From NCBI RefSeq assembly GCF_030145145.1, contig NZ_JAQYWD010000013.1, positions 1 through 64,000 of the forward strand: a stretch of DNA of 64,000 nt, in the 5' to 3' direction. Numbering within the stretch: the stretch's first letter is position 1; every line of letters starts with the position of its first letter. Positions 15,801-23,498 of this stretch are shown piece by piece. A program made the translations under genes and the position numbers. Below the pieces are notes generated by a model, which was not told where the DNA came from, did not search any database, and saw nothing but the letters and a program-made list of their open reading frames with translations. Origin of the DNA: Desulfobacula sp. (GTDB lineage: Bacteria > Desulfobacterota > Desulfobacteria > Desulfobacterales > Desulfobacteraceae).

Positions 15801-16410
15801 GAGCCTATCCCCCGGCAGCAGTATTGAAAGCTGGGACTGGAATTTTGGCGACGGTAACAGTGCCACAGACCAACATCCGGAACATATCTATACAAAAACG
15901 GGAAGCTACATAGTGACCTTAACGGTTACTGCCAGCAATGCCCAGACCGCGAGTATATCCAAAACGATCAACGTTGATGATACCTCGCTGGCGTACTGCG
16001 AAAGCAATGGCAGCAATCAGACCTATGAGTGGGTAAAAACCGTTTCAATAGGCAATTTTTCCAATAACTCGGCTGCCAGCGGGTATTCTGATTTTACAGG
16101 TCAAATCATAGAGGTGACCAGTGGCAGCAGCAGTCCGATCGTTCTGACACCGGGCTTTAGTGGTTCCGCTTATAACGAACACTGGCGCATCTGGGCAGAT
16201 TTAAACCGCGATGGTGATTTTGACAATTCCAGTGAACTGCTGTTTGAAGGCAGCGATAACAAAGCGATCTATGGCCAGATGACCATCCCGGCAGATACTC
16301 CGACCGGGACTACCCGATTGCGGATTTCGATGCAATACAAGAGCTATACAGAAGCCTGCGACAATTATGGTTACGGTGAGGTGGAAGATTACACCCTGAA
16401 TATACAATAA
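12838..16410 (+). CDS. secreted thermolysin-type (M4) metalloprotease with PKD and GEVED repeats
   Basis: 1190 residues from the ATG at 12838, chosen because GGGAGG lies just upstream and a signal peptide (MKKILLNGLVIVIYLSFFI) follows directly. Order: propeptide with FTP-like fold (about 50-210), M4 catalytic domain with the zinc motif VSHEIGHGFTGQHS and the third ligand in GGINEAFSDMAGE, then three PKD domains (ISWDWDFGDG, ESWDWNFGDG twice) alternating with three GEVED domains (EYWRIWADLNQDGDFDD, YGEVEDYTL). PKD/GEVED modules usually bind substrates or surfaces. The second and third PKD-GEVED units are nearly identical at DNA level. Likely exported to digest protein outside the cell. Confidence 0.9.
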   Translation: MKKILLNGLVIVIYLSFFIPHGFGATLIQLSKEGAIQSQLSMPQPFSVPLLKSIIGLSGQEDLKLLKQHTEPNNIVRYRYNQLYKGIPIWGYHILVARNALGNVIGLFGTKVTDIAPDIPDNSLTAPAINAQTALSQMKQRHITNSPLSDQTWIFENEVSKQVIYIDNSNQAKLAYLVSFFADVEKGGHPARPTLILDAITQEILREFNALMHSDGTGPGGNEKTGEYYYSLDFPAFDVTQSGMTCTMETAEVKTINLNNSPPINTAYAYPCYENTVKEINGAFSPINDAHFFGGIVCDMYHEWFDTPPLTFQLVLRVHYGTDYENAFWNGSSVTFGDGASVFYPLVGLDIVSHEIGHGFTGQHSGLNYSGQSGGINEAFSDMAGEAAEFYFRGSNDFQIGYDIIKGTGALRYMDDPPKDGKSIDSADDFYVGQNVHYSSGVFNKAFYLLATTAGWNTRTAFEVFVKANQNYWQPSTDFVTGAQGVLYAAIDLGYAAQDVVDAFAEVDIFIDNPQNGTADFTVTTDLLTASFTDISSCSDCTIISWDWDFGDGTGSIEQNPVHTYLAPGTYTVTLSVTDNKGETNSKSKSVKVGTLPEYCETGGSNQAFEWIQTVSVGDFSNTTGASSYSDFSDQVIEVSCGSTYAISLTPGFAGSVYTEYWRIWADLNQDGDFDDAFELLFEGSGNGVVPCNIAFSSQAVPGKTRMRVSMKYGSYASDCGSFVYGEVEDYTLNIYNTGPIEPTAAFNYTVDGLSATFTDASLSPGSSIESWDWNFGDGNSATDQHPEHIYTKTGSYIVTLTVTASNAQTASISKTINVDDTSLAYCESNGSNQTYEWVKTVSIGNFSNNSAASGYSDFTGQIIEVTSGSSSPISLTPGFTGSAYTEYWRIWADLNRDKDFDDIGEFLFEGSGSEKISGQITIPSNISPGDSRLRVTMSYGSNTEACGSFNYGEVEDYTLRVSDGGPVEPTAAFSYTVDGLSATFTDASLSPGSSIESWDWNFGDGNSATDQHPEHIYTKTGSYIVTLTVTASNAQTASISKTINVDDTSLAYCESNGSNQTYEWVKTVSIGNFSNNSAASGYSDFTGQIIEVTSGSSSPIVLTPGFSGSAYNEHWRIWADLNRDGDFDNSSELLFEGSDNKAIYGQMTIPADTPTGTTRLRISMQYKSYTEACDNYGYGEVEDYTLNIQ
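15061..16133 (+). repeat. 681-bp near-identical internal duplication
   Basis: DNA from about 15069 to 15470 recurs at an offset of 681 bp (about 15750-16151) with only a few differences, all at the edges. It covers a PKD domain and the start of a GEVED domain. The first PKD-GEVED unit is clearly diverged, so the duplication or gene conversion is recent. Confidence 0.85.
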
Positions 16411-16640
16411 ACGGCACAACACATTGATGCCATCATCAGACAGGCTAAATATCACCGTCATGGGTCCGGGGGTGAAATACTGTCTTTTTAGCAGATTAAG
16501 CATATTTTTTTCTCAATTATGTAATTTAGTTCTCAAATATATGTATTTTATGTAACAATACTACTTTAACTTCATAGGAAAAAAAATACCTTAAATAACT
16601 GTAAATACTATAGAATAAGGCTCTTGAAACACAAAAAAAA

Positions 16641-16658
16641 TTGGTCTGATTTTTGCAT
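16641..16658 (+). promoter_or_regulatory. candidate sigma-54 promoter for the pilin-like operon
   Basis: TTGGTCTGATTTTTGCAT has the invariant GG-N10-GC spacing and a TTGC -12 element. The rest of the 450-bp stretch from 16411 holds no gene. Chance occurrence cannot be excluded. Confidence 0.3.
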
Positions 16659-16786
16659 TAAAAAAGTACTGAATAAATCTCCGAAATGATCTGTAGACAA
16701 AAAAACAGACTGTCTAAGTCGGTGTTACGTTTCCTGAATTCTCCATGCGCTTTTACTATTTCATAAATTCTTTGGGTTTTTTTAAC

Positions 16787-16812
16787 CATAAAGGGGATAA
16801 TGGCACGAACGC
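16787..16812 (+). repeat. left arm of inverted repeat around the pilin-like gene
   Basis: CATAAAGGGGAT then AATGGCACGAACGC. Its complement occurs at 17454-17476 with one mismatch and a 3-nt indel. Confidence 0.8.
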
Positions 16813-16858
16813 CATGTGTATAACTTATTAATATATAATTAAAAAAGGAGTTGTTCTT

Positions 16859-17428
16859 ATGAAAAAAATTTTTTTTCTGATTATTGTATGTGTTTTTAGT
16901 TTAGGCTTTACACCGGCTGCTTTTGCCGATCTTGAGGGTGAAGCAACTGCCCATGTGTGGGTGGATGTTGTACCGAACGTGGCAGTGGGCGTTCTTGATT
17001 CTCAAGTTGATATTGGCGAAGTACAGATGGGTCAATTTTCGGCTCTAATCGGCTTCAGGATAGACGCCAATATGGAAGACGTAAACCTCTATCCTATGGT
17101 CAGCCACCTCTATAAAGGAGATGATCCTACCAATACTGATGTGGCGCCAATTCTCGTTGCCGAAAGAGAGGGCGTGTTGATTGAACCAACGAATGCGAAT
17201 CCAACTGCTGGTGCAAGTAATGTCGCAGCAAGCGAAACTGCGTTTGGCGATCCTACTCTTGGTGAGTGGGCAGGATGGCAATTTGGGATAATCAATTTTG
17301 AAAGCAGCCAGAATGGTCATTTCAGCCAAGATGTGTTTGTAACCGCCTACTGGGATCAGACCGATCCTGAAAAACCTCAGGGCGAGTACAGTGGATTTGT
17401 AACGCTTTACTGTCTACTGACACCATAA
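16859..17428 (+). CDS. secreted pilin-like subunit
   Basis: 189 residues. A Sec signal peptide (MKKIFFLIIVCVFSLGF, cleavage near AFA-DL) precedes a beta-rich mature domain of ~165 residues with no cysteine pair except one near the C-terminus (TLYCLLTP). The genes that follow encode a PapD-like chaperone and an usher-like porin, so this is most likely the exported subunit of that system, although it shows no standard fimbrial signature. RBS AAAGGAG is 8 bp upstream. The gene is enclosed by an inverted repeat (16787-16812 and 17454-17476), unusual for a fimbrial subunit. Confidence 0.55.
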   Translation: MKKIFFLIIVCVFSLGFTPAAFADLEGEATAHVWVDVVPNVAVGVLDSQVDIGEVQMGQFSALIGFRIDANMEDVNLYPMVSHLYKGDDPTNTDVAPILVAEREGVLIEPTNANPTAGASNVAASETAFGDPTLGEWAGWQFGIINFESSQNGHFSQDVFVTAYWDQTDPEKPQGEYSGFVTLYCLLTP

Positions 17429-17453
17429 ATTGTGATGTCATTTTTTTAAGATA

Positions 17454-17476
17454 GCGTTCGTGCCATCCCTTTTATG
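17454..17476 (-). repeat. right arm of inverted repeat around the pilin-like gene
   Basis: GCGTTCGTGCCAT then CCCTTTTATG, complementary to 16787-16812. It is followed by a separate GC-rich hairpin. Confidence 0.8.
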
Positions 17477-17489
17477 CTTTAAAATAAAA

Positions 17490-17507
17490 GCGGCCCGCAA
17501 GGGCCGC
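17490..17507 (+). terminator. GC-rich hairpin between pilin-like and chaperone genes
   Basis: GCGGCCC-GCAA-GGGCCGC, a perfect 7-bp stem. The T-tract follows only after 12 bases, so it may attenuate transcription or stabilise the upstream message rather than terminate fully, which would give more subunit than chaperone. Confidence 0.5.
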
Positions 17508-17567
17508 AAAATAATAACTTTTTTTTCAAAGCCGTTATTTGGAAGACTAAATTAAAAGGAGCAGTTT

Positions 17568-18368
17568 ATGGGTTTTAAGCATGTTGCAATTGTGACGAAC
17601 ATTTGTCTGCTAATCTGTTTATTTGGTTCACCCCCTCTATTGGCAGGGATATCTATCTCTCCGGCATTCATAGAAGCTGATTTTAACACCAAAAGGCCTT
17701 CGGGACGGTTCATTATCAGAAATACAGGTACTGAAACAGAAAGATATCGAATTGTAGCCAGTCATTTTGTTTTTAATAATAATGGACAGTTAACCAAAAA
17801 AAAGCCGGATGAGAACTCTCTGGTTCCATGGATTAAGTTTAATCCCAAAGAATTTTCACTGCCCCCTAAAAGTAATCGTGCCGTTAGATATGTGATTGTT
17901 CCGAAGGGAAAGATCGAATCCAAGGAATATTGGGGATTTATGGAATTACAGTCCCTGAAAATGAATACTGTAAGTGCAAATGATAATGCCGGCAGAAAAA
18001 TGAAACTAAAAATAATACCAGCAATTCTGGTTCCCATTTTTGCGACAAAAGGCGAGATATCCTACAGTGCAACCGTTGAAGAAACCCAGTTGGTAACCAC
18101 TGAAAAAGGACTGGAAATTGATTCAATGGTAAAAAATACCGGCCAAGGACATCTTTTAATTAAAGGCATTTATGAAATGATCAACAGTTCTGGAGATGTG
18201 GTCGAAAAAGGGGGATTGGGTAAAGGGTATATACTTCCCGGCGGTCAAAGGCGGTTTAAAAGAACCATAAATCCTGAAATACCAAAGGGAGATTTCACAT
18301 TAAATGTGGCCTATTCGGCGCCTAACCTGAAAGGAACGGTAACTGGCAAGGTTCAACACTCGCGGTAA
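17568..18368 (+). CDS. periplasmic PapD-like pilus chaperone
   Basis: 266 residues. A signal peptide (1-26, ending LLAG) precedes two Ig-like domains. Features of the family are visible: SPAFIEADFNTKRPSGRFIIRNTG in the first strands, and FSLPPKSNRAVRYVIVPKG corresponding to the G-strand region that completes pilin subunits. The second domain ends NLKGTVTGKV. RBS AAAGGAG precedes the ATG. It lies 24 bp before the usher gene. Expected to bind unfolded subunits in the periplasm and deliver them to the usher. Confidence 0.75.
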   Translation: MGFKHVAIVTNICLLICLFGSPPLLAGISISPAFIEADFNTKRPSGRFIIRNTGTETERYRIVASHFVFNNNGQLTKKKPDENSLVPWIKFNPKEFSLPPKSNRAVRYVIVPKGKIESKEYWGFMELQSLKMNTVSANDNAGRKMKLKIIPAILVPIFATKGEISYSATVEETQLVTTEKGLEIDSMVKNTGQGHLLIKGIYEMINSSGDVVEKGGLGKGYILPGGQRRFKRTINPEIPKGDFTLNVAYSAPNLKGTVTGKVQHSR

Positions 18369-18391
18369 AAGGATTGTCGTGAAGGGAGCAT

Positions 18392-21300
18392 GTGAATATG
18401 CATATCCTGGTGACACGATCATTCAGTTGTTTTATTCTGCTGGCCTTTTTCTGCATTTATCCTGCCGAGGTTCAGTTACAGGAGGTGAGTACCATAGACA
18501 AGTCTTTCTCGCCGCCTGATCCCCAGGATTCTGTGAAATCCGGTATGCTGGCATCCGGACCAGACACGCCTTCAAATAGTTTCCACTGTGAGGTCGCAGC
18601 GTTTACCCTGAGGGGAAAGCAATCCCGACAAAATTTAACCATTCCAGATCTCGAAATTATGGTCACTGAGGATGAGAAGCGATACTTTCCCCTTTTCAGA
18701 CTGCTCACGGCCCTGAATCTGGAAAAATCAGAAGAAGGGCCCTTTATTATATTTCAACCCGAAGGGTCTCCTCCCATCGTAATTGATCTTCAAAAAAAAA
18801 CAATCGGTGAAAAGAACGCGGGTCAACCCGTCAATTTTATTGATGCCGTTTCCGACATCTCCCAGGAACGAGATATTTTTCTTCCCCCGGAAGTGATCTC
18901 ACAGCTTTTTTTTATGGATCTTAAATGGAACGATATGGAATATGCCTTTAACGCCGCAACAGAAAAATCTCTAACGATCTGGAAACGAGAAGAGGGGACC
19001 TCCCTTTTGTCCATTAAAACCACAGAAATATTGGCCAAACTCCCGGAAGCCCACCCCCCGGCATCCCCCATGCCCAGCAAATTCAGCCTGGATTTTATGG
19101 AACTAAAAGCCCAAGCGCGATACAGGGTCATTGATCCGAATATTTCCGAGGAATTAAATATCAACAGCCTTGAACAGACCTTCTGGGGGTCTCTTATGGA
19201 CGGCCGATACAAGGTTCGGATCAGAGAACCTTCTTTAAATTGGAATAGTGATGGAACTGAATTTAATGATGATCCCCCGATTATGCTGGATTGGGCGCAG
19301 TGGCGATATCGTTCAGAGGCCACTGAAATTGTAGCTGGCGATTCTGTATTTGGCCTGAATCATCTGGTTTTTCCAACTCTGAAGATGACTGGAATTCGTT
19401 TTAACGGCATTTGGGGCCTTGATGAAAAGACGCTCAGTGATCGATCCGGTTTTGGGAAAAGAAATATCTTTGTGCCCCCCCAGACATATTCAGGTTCTGC
19501 ACCTGTGGGATCAACGGTGGAGTTGATTTTAAATGACCGGGTCATTGAAACAACGAAGGTATTGACCAGCCTTCCCACAAGACCCGGGACAGGCATGTAT
19601 CGCTTCGAAGAGATCTCCCTAGCACCTGGTAGCCTTAACGACCTTATCATTCGCATCACGGAACCGAATGGTGAAATAACGGTGATAGAAAAATCCATTC
19701 TCGGCAGTTCCACGTTACTCCCCCAGGGAAATATGGCATTTTTATCCGGTCTGGGCACTAACCGGGATACAGTGGAGTGGGAATCCCGGGGTACTTACCT
19801 GGGTGGCCGGGTTCTCTACGGACTGAATGACCGGTTGACCCTGGGCTCTACCCTTGCATACCAGAAAAATTTTTTTAAACCTGCAACTTTATTCACCTCT
19901 AATTCCTATGAAAGACCATATCCGGATTCAAGCCTGCACACAGGCGCGCAGTTTTCGTGGCAGCCCCTGGCGCATTCAATCCTGTCCGGATATGCTTCCT
20001 GGGTTCAAGGAGAAGAAGGCTATGGTCAAGGTTCTTTCAGCGATTTTGCATACAGTCTGGAATATGAACTGTTTCCCTGGCAGACGGCTAACCTGAATAT
20101 GCTGTATTTCTGGTATGGCCCGGATTTTTTCAATGGGTCTAACCGGAACTTGAGAGACAGAAAAGGATATGTCATCAACCCGGAATGGCGCATCCATCCC
20201 AAATGGCGGCTTGAGTCAGCCTTTGGGGAGGTTAAAAGCAATGTTAATGGGGATCAAACAGAAACCCTTTCCGCTAATTTCCAAAATATGACCCTCAGTT
20301 CATCTATCATCCCCCAGACCACTGTCATTTTTTCCTATGACAGGCTGGCACCGAAATGGGATGAGGCGACCAAGAATCTTGTGTCCATTGGGTTCAGGTC
20401 ACGTCCCTTTTCAGGTTTTTCTTTCAGTGGTACCTATGCCACAGGGGATGACCTGAGCCTTGATGATAACCGGCAATTCTTCCAGGGATTAAGCCTGCCC
20501 GGGATTTCACTCCATGGCTCTCATTCGACATCTGCCGGTATTTCAAAGCGGTTGCCTGTGGGTGGCAGTGTTTCCCTTAATTATTCAAAAACAGACACCC
20601 GGGAGAAAGTGTTGCTGGGACATACAAATATTTTTGATTTTAAAATTCCCGTTGAGGTTCGTACAGAATTGGGATATCAATATGATACCGACTCGTATTC
20701 GTTTAGAAATTTCACTGAAATTCCCTTGAATGCATCTGGAAAATCCCGCCTGGGAATACGAACACAGCTGGATCAAGAGGAGTGGCGGGTTGAACTCTCC
20801 CTTACCTTTAACGAGATATTCAGTTTTTTAGGGAGATCTCCCCGCCGGATAACCGATCGAAGAAGAATTAATCCTGAAAATGGGATTGTTTTCGGCAGGG
20901 TGTATCTGGATCGAAATGCCAATGCCATTTTTGATGAGGGGGAGCAGGGGTTAGACGGCATACCGGTTTTCCTTAACAATCGCAGCCGTATTAAAACCAA
21001 TGAAAAGGGACGATTTATATACTCGGTGAGCGGGAAATCAAAGGAACTTCAACTAAATCTCAAGCCGGATGATATTCCAGCCATTTATAGTTGCACCCAT
21101 GGTCAGCAAAAAGTCCGTTGCCGGGAAGGGGAAATCACCGAGGTCAATTTCGGCCTGACACCGTTAAATATTGTCCAGGGATATGTGGGAAAAATAGGGA
21201 AAGAGAATGAACCAAACTATATCCCGGGTATCAAGGTAAAGATAACCTCTGCCAGTGGAAAAAACTTTAAAGCAGACTCTGTCACGGCAAGTGATGGCAG

Positions 21301-22207
21301 TTATTACCTGGAAGATATCAGGCCTGGAAAATATACCATTCAACTGGCCCCGGAAACCATACCCCCCGGGTTAAAATTTGAAGAAAGGATAAGAACCATC
21401 CAGATTGAGCCGTCCGAAGATCCCCAGGAAATTAAAGTGCCTGATTTTATGGCTTCCCTGGAATCTGAAGAATCACCCACGGCATTAATTCCTTTATCAA
21501 AGAAAGAAAAAGAGATCTCATCTTCCGATGAGAAAAAACCCAAAGACGTTATAAAACCGGATATCCCTGTTGTGATCGATGAAAAAAAGCTTGACCAGAA
21601 AAAAACCAAGCCCACCGCTGCCATAAAAATGGATCAAAACCGGTTGAGTGAACGGTCATCATCCACCAGTGGGGAAAAAGCGAAAAATAATGAACCGATC
21701 CATGGAAACAAAACCACCGTTACTAAGTCACAGGATCCATCACTTGTGATAGAGAAGAAAAAACACAGGGGCAATAAAACTGTGACTCTCCCTTTGGGGA
21801 TCGACGAAAAAAAGGTTGAACAGGAGCAAGCTAAGCCCACCGCTGCCATCAAAACAATTCAGAAATGGTTGAGTGCATGGTCAGAATCCACCAATGAAAA
21901 AACAGCCAGAAACCATAGGACAACCCATGGGAAAAAAACCACCGTCAATCATTCTCTGGATAGGCTATGGGCAATAGAGGATCAAAAACCCAAGGACGAT
22001 AAGGCACTGAATATTCCTCTGGTCATCAATGAAAAAAAGGTTGGCCAGAAGAAAGCCCGGCGGGCCGCTGCCATCGGAATGGTTCAAAAATGTCTGAGTA
22101 CCTGGTCATCCAGAAAAATGGACGCATATACGGCGGTATATACACCGGCGCTTCATTCGGACGGGTTAGCGGAAGAGCAGTTATACCCCATAAAAAAAAT
22201 CAGGTAA
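18392..22207 (+). CDS. usher-like outer membrane protein with SD-repeat-like domains and Lys-rich tail
   Basis: 1271 residues, GTG start at 18392 or ATG at 18398. After an N-terminal hydrophobic segment there is an usher-type domain, then a beta-barrel region (about 225-820) with a plug-like segment (PVGSTVELILNDRVIETTKV). Next come two prealbumin-like domains (VFGRVYLDRNANAIFDEGEQ; YVGKIGKENEPNYIPGIKV). The last ~240 residues are lysine-rich with three similar units (IDEKKLDQKKTKPTAAIK; IDEKKVEQEQAKPTAAIK; INEKKVGQKKARRAAAIG). It ends in WSSRKMDAYTAVYTPALHSD, which resembles the beginning of an NTF2-like domain that then stops. The barrel should secrete the pilin-like subunit; the tail is unusual for ushers. 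Confidence 0.65.
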   Translation: MNMHILVTRSFSCFILLAFFCIYPAEVQLQEVSTIDKSFSPPDPQDSVKSGMLASGPDTPSNSFHCEVAAFTLRGKQSRQNLTIPDLEIMVTEDEKRYFPLFRLLTALNLEKSEEGPFIIFQPEGSPPIVIDLQKKTIGEKNAGQPVNFIDAVSDISQERDIFLPPEVISQLFFMDLKWNDMEYAFNAATEKSLTIWKREEGTSLLSIKTTEILAKLPEAHPPASPMPSKFSLDFMELKAQARYRVIDPNISEELNINSLEQTFWGSLMDGRYKVRIREPSLNWNSDGTEFNDDPPIMLDWAQWRYRSEATEIVAGDSVFGLNHLVFPTLKMTGIRFNGIWGLDEKTLSDRSGFGKRNIFVPPQTYSGSAPVGSTVELILNDRVIETTKVLTSLPTRPGTGMYRFEEISLAPGSLNDLIIRITEPNGEITVIEKSILGSSTLLPQGNMAFLSGLGTNRDTVEWESRGTYLGGRVLYGLNDRLTLGSTLAYQKNFFKPATLFTSNSYERPYPDSSLHTGAQFSWQPLAHSILSGYASWVQGEEGYGQGSFSDFAYSLEYELFPWQTANLNMLYFWYGPDFFNGSNRNLRDRKGYVINPEWRIHPKWRLESAFGEVKSNVNGDQTETLSANFQNMTLSSSIIPQTTVIFSYDRLAPKWDEATKNLVSIGFRSRPFSGFSFSGTYATGDDLSLDDNRQFFQGLSLPGISLHGSHSTSAGISKRLPVGGSVSLNYSKTDTREKVLLGHTNIFDFKIPVEVRTELGYQYDTDSYSFRNFTEIPLNASGKSRLGIRTQLDQEEWRVELSLTFNEIFSFLGRSPRRITDRRRINPENGIVFGRVYLDRNANAIFDEGEQGLDGIPVFLNNRSRIKTNEKGRFIYSVSGKSKELQLNLKPDDIPAIYSCTHGQQKVRCREGEITEVNFGLTPLNIVQGYVGKIGKENEPNYIPGIKVKITSASGKNFKADSVTASDGSYYLEDIRPGKYTIQLAPETIPPGLKFEERIRTIQIEPSEDPQEIKVPDFMASLESEESPTALIPLSKKEKEISSSDEKKPKDVIKPDIPVVIDEKKLDQKKTKPTAAIKMDQNRLSERSSSTSGEKAKNNEPIHGNKTTVTKSQDPSLVIEKKKHRGNKTVTLPLGIDEKKVEQEQAKPTAAIKTIQKWLSAWSESTNEKTARNHRTTHGKKTTVNHSLDRLWAIEDQKPKDDKALNIPLVINEKKVGQKKARRAAAIGMVQKCLSTWSSRKMDAYTAVYTPALHSDGLAEEQLYPIKKIR

Positions 22208-22278
22208 CCCCACCCCTATTATTTTTCTTGACTTAAAAAAATATATATGGTCTATCTGAATCTCAAAAGGAGAAACAG

Positions 22279-22362
22279 ATGAATTTTTGCACAACAAACA
22301 GATCCTACTTTTATTTTGGGTATTATTTTTATACTCGCCTGTCTGTTGCGCACTATCGTTAA
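22279..22362 (+). CDS. Phe/Tyr-rich leader peptide of the DAHP synthase gene
   Basis: 27 codons: ATG preceded by AAAAGGAG, encoding a peptide with 6 Tyr and 4 Phe; residues 10-18 (YFYFGYYFY) are eight aromatics out of nine. It is followed by an intrinsic terminator and then the DAHP synthase gene. This is the classical layout of translation-coupled attenuation: scarcity of charged tRNA-Tyr or tRNA-Phe would stall the ribosome and favour readthrough. Too short to be found by usual gene callers. Confidence 0.85.
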   Translation: MNFCTTNRSYFYFGYYFYTRLSVAHYR

Positions 22363-22370
22363 TATTTAAC

Positions 22371-22407
22371 AAAAAAGCCGCAGGCAGCAAAAGCCTGCGG
22401 CTTTTTT
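22371..22407 (+). terminator. attenuator terminator before DAHP synthase
   Basis: AAAAAAGCCGCAGGC / GCCTGCGGCTTTTTT perfect stem with a 7-nt loop and T-tract. Its 5' arm (GCAGGCAG, 22380-22387) can alternatively pair with CTGTCTGT at 22339-22346 inside the leader ORF, giving a possible antiterminator. Confidence 0.9.
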
Positions 22408-22454
22408 GTTTTTAGGCTGTTGGCTTTTGGATGACACCTGCAAAGGAAAAAGCA

Positions 22455-23498
22455 ATGAAACAGACCTATGATGTAAATGTAAAAAATTTCAAACCCCTTA
22501 TTTCACCTGATGCCATCAAAGAAGAACTTCCGATATCAGATGAGGTGGCAAAAACCGTCCTTAACGGACGTCATGACGTTGAAAACATTTTACAGAAAAA
22601 AGATGACCGGCTTCTTGTGATTGCCGGTCCCTGCTCAATCCATGACATAGATGCCGCCCTTGAGTATGCCCAGAGAATGAATCGGTTACGGGAAGAGGTG
22701 AAAGAAAAAATTAATCTGATGATGCGGGTATATTTTGAAAAACCCAGGACAACCGTGGGATGGAAAGGGTTGATCAATGATCCCTTTCTTGATGCGTCTT
22801 ACGACATGGACGAAGGCTTAAAAAAAGCCAGATCCCTGTTGATCGAAATCAACCAGATGGGGCTTCCCACCACAACGGAAATTCTTGATCCCATCACGCC
22901 CCAGTATATTGCCGGCCTTCTCTCCTGGGTGGCCATTGGTGCAAGGACAACCGAATCCCAAACCCATCGTGAAATGGCCTCCGGCCTTTCCATGCCGGTG
23001 GGATTTAAAAACAGCACGGACGGAAGCCTGGATGCCGCCATCAATGCCATGGTGGCGGCGCGATCCCCCCAGCATTTTCTTGGTGTAGACCCCCAGGGGT
23101 ACACGGCCATCGTCAGCACCACGGGAAACCCCTTCGGCCATATTGTTCTTCGAGGCGGGTCCCACCCCAATTATGATCCGATTTCCGTTGGCAAGGCCCG
23201 GGAAAAACTGAGATCAAAAAAACTGCTGGATGCCGTTATGATAGACTGTTCCCATGATAATTCAGGACAACAATTCAAAGAGCAGTCCTTTGTATTTAAA
23301 AGCGCTCTGGATCAACGAATTGGCGGCAATACCAGCATCATCGGGTTGATGCTGGAAAGTAATCTCTTTGAAGGCAACCAAAAATGCAACGGCGATGTCA
23401 AAACCCTCACCTACGGGATTTCCATAACAGATGAATGCATCTCCTGGGAAACCACAGAACAACTGATCCATTGCGCCTACGACAGGTTATCACAATGA
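22455..23498 (+). CDS. aroF: DAHP synthase, class I (AroF/AroG type)
   Basis: 347 residues from ATG 22455 (AAAGGA 7 bp upstream; an in-frame ATG at 22431 has no site). It condenses phosphoenolpyruvate and erythrose 4-phosphate, the first step of aromatic amino-acid synthesis. Family signatures: LLVIAGPCSIHD, MRVYFEKPRTTVGWKG, GARTTESQTHREMASGL, DCSHDNSGQQF and ISWETTEQL. Length equals E. coli AroF/AroG. Which amino acid inhibits it cannot be read here. Expression is probably attenuated through the Phe/Tyr-rich leader. Its stop overlaps the next start (ATGA). Confidence 0.92.
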   Translation: MKQTYDVNVKNFKPLISPDAIKEELPISDEVAKTVLNGRHDVENILQKKDDRLLVIAGPCSIHDIDAALEYAQRMNRLREEVKEKINLMMRVYFEKPRTTVGWKGLINDPFLDASYDMDEGLKKARSLLIEINQMGLPTTTEILDPITPQYIAGLLSWVAIGARTTESQTHREMASGLSMPVGFKNSTDGSLDAAINAMVAARSPQHFLGVDPQGYTAIVSTTGNPFGHIVLRGGSHPNYDPISVGKAREKLRSKKLLDAVMIDCSHDNSGQQFKEQSFVFKSALDQRIGGNTSIIGLMLESNLFEGNQKCNGDVKTLTYGISITDECISWETTEQLIHCAYDRLSQ

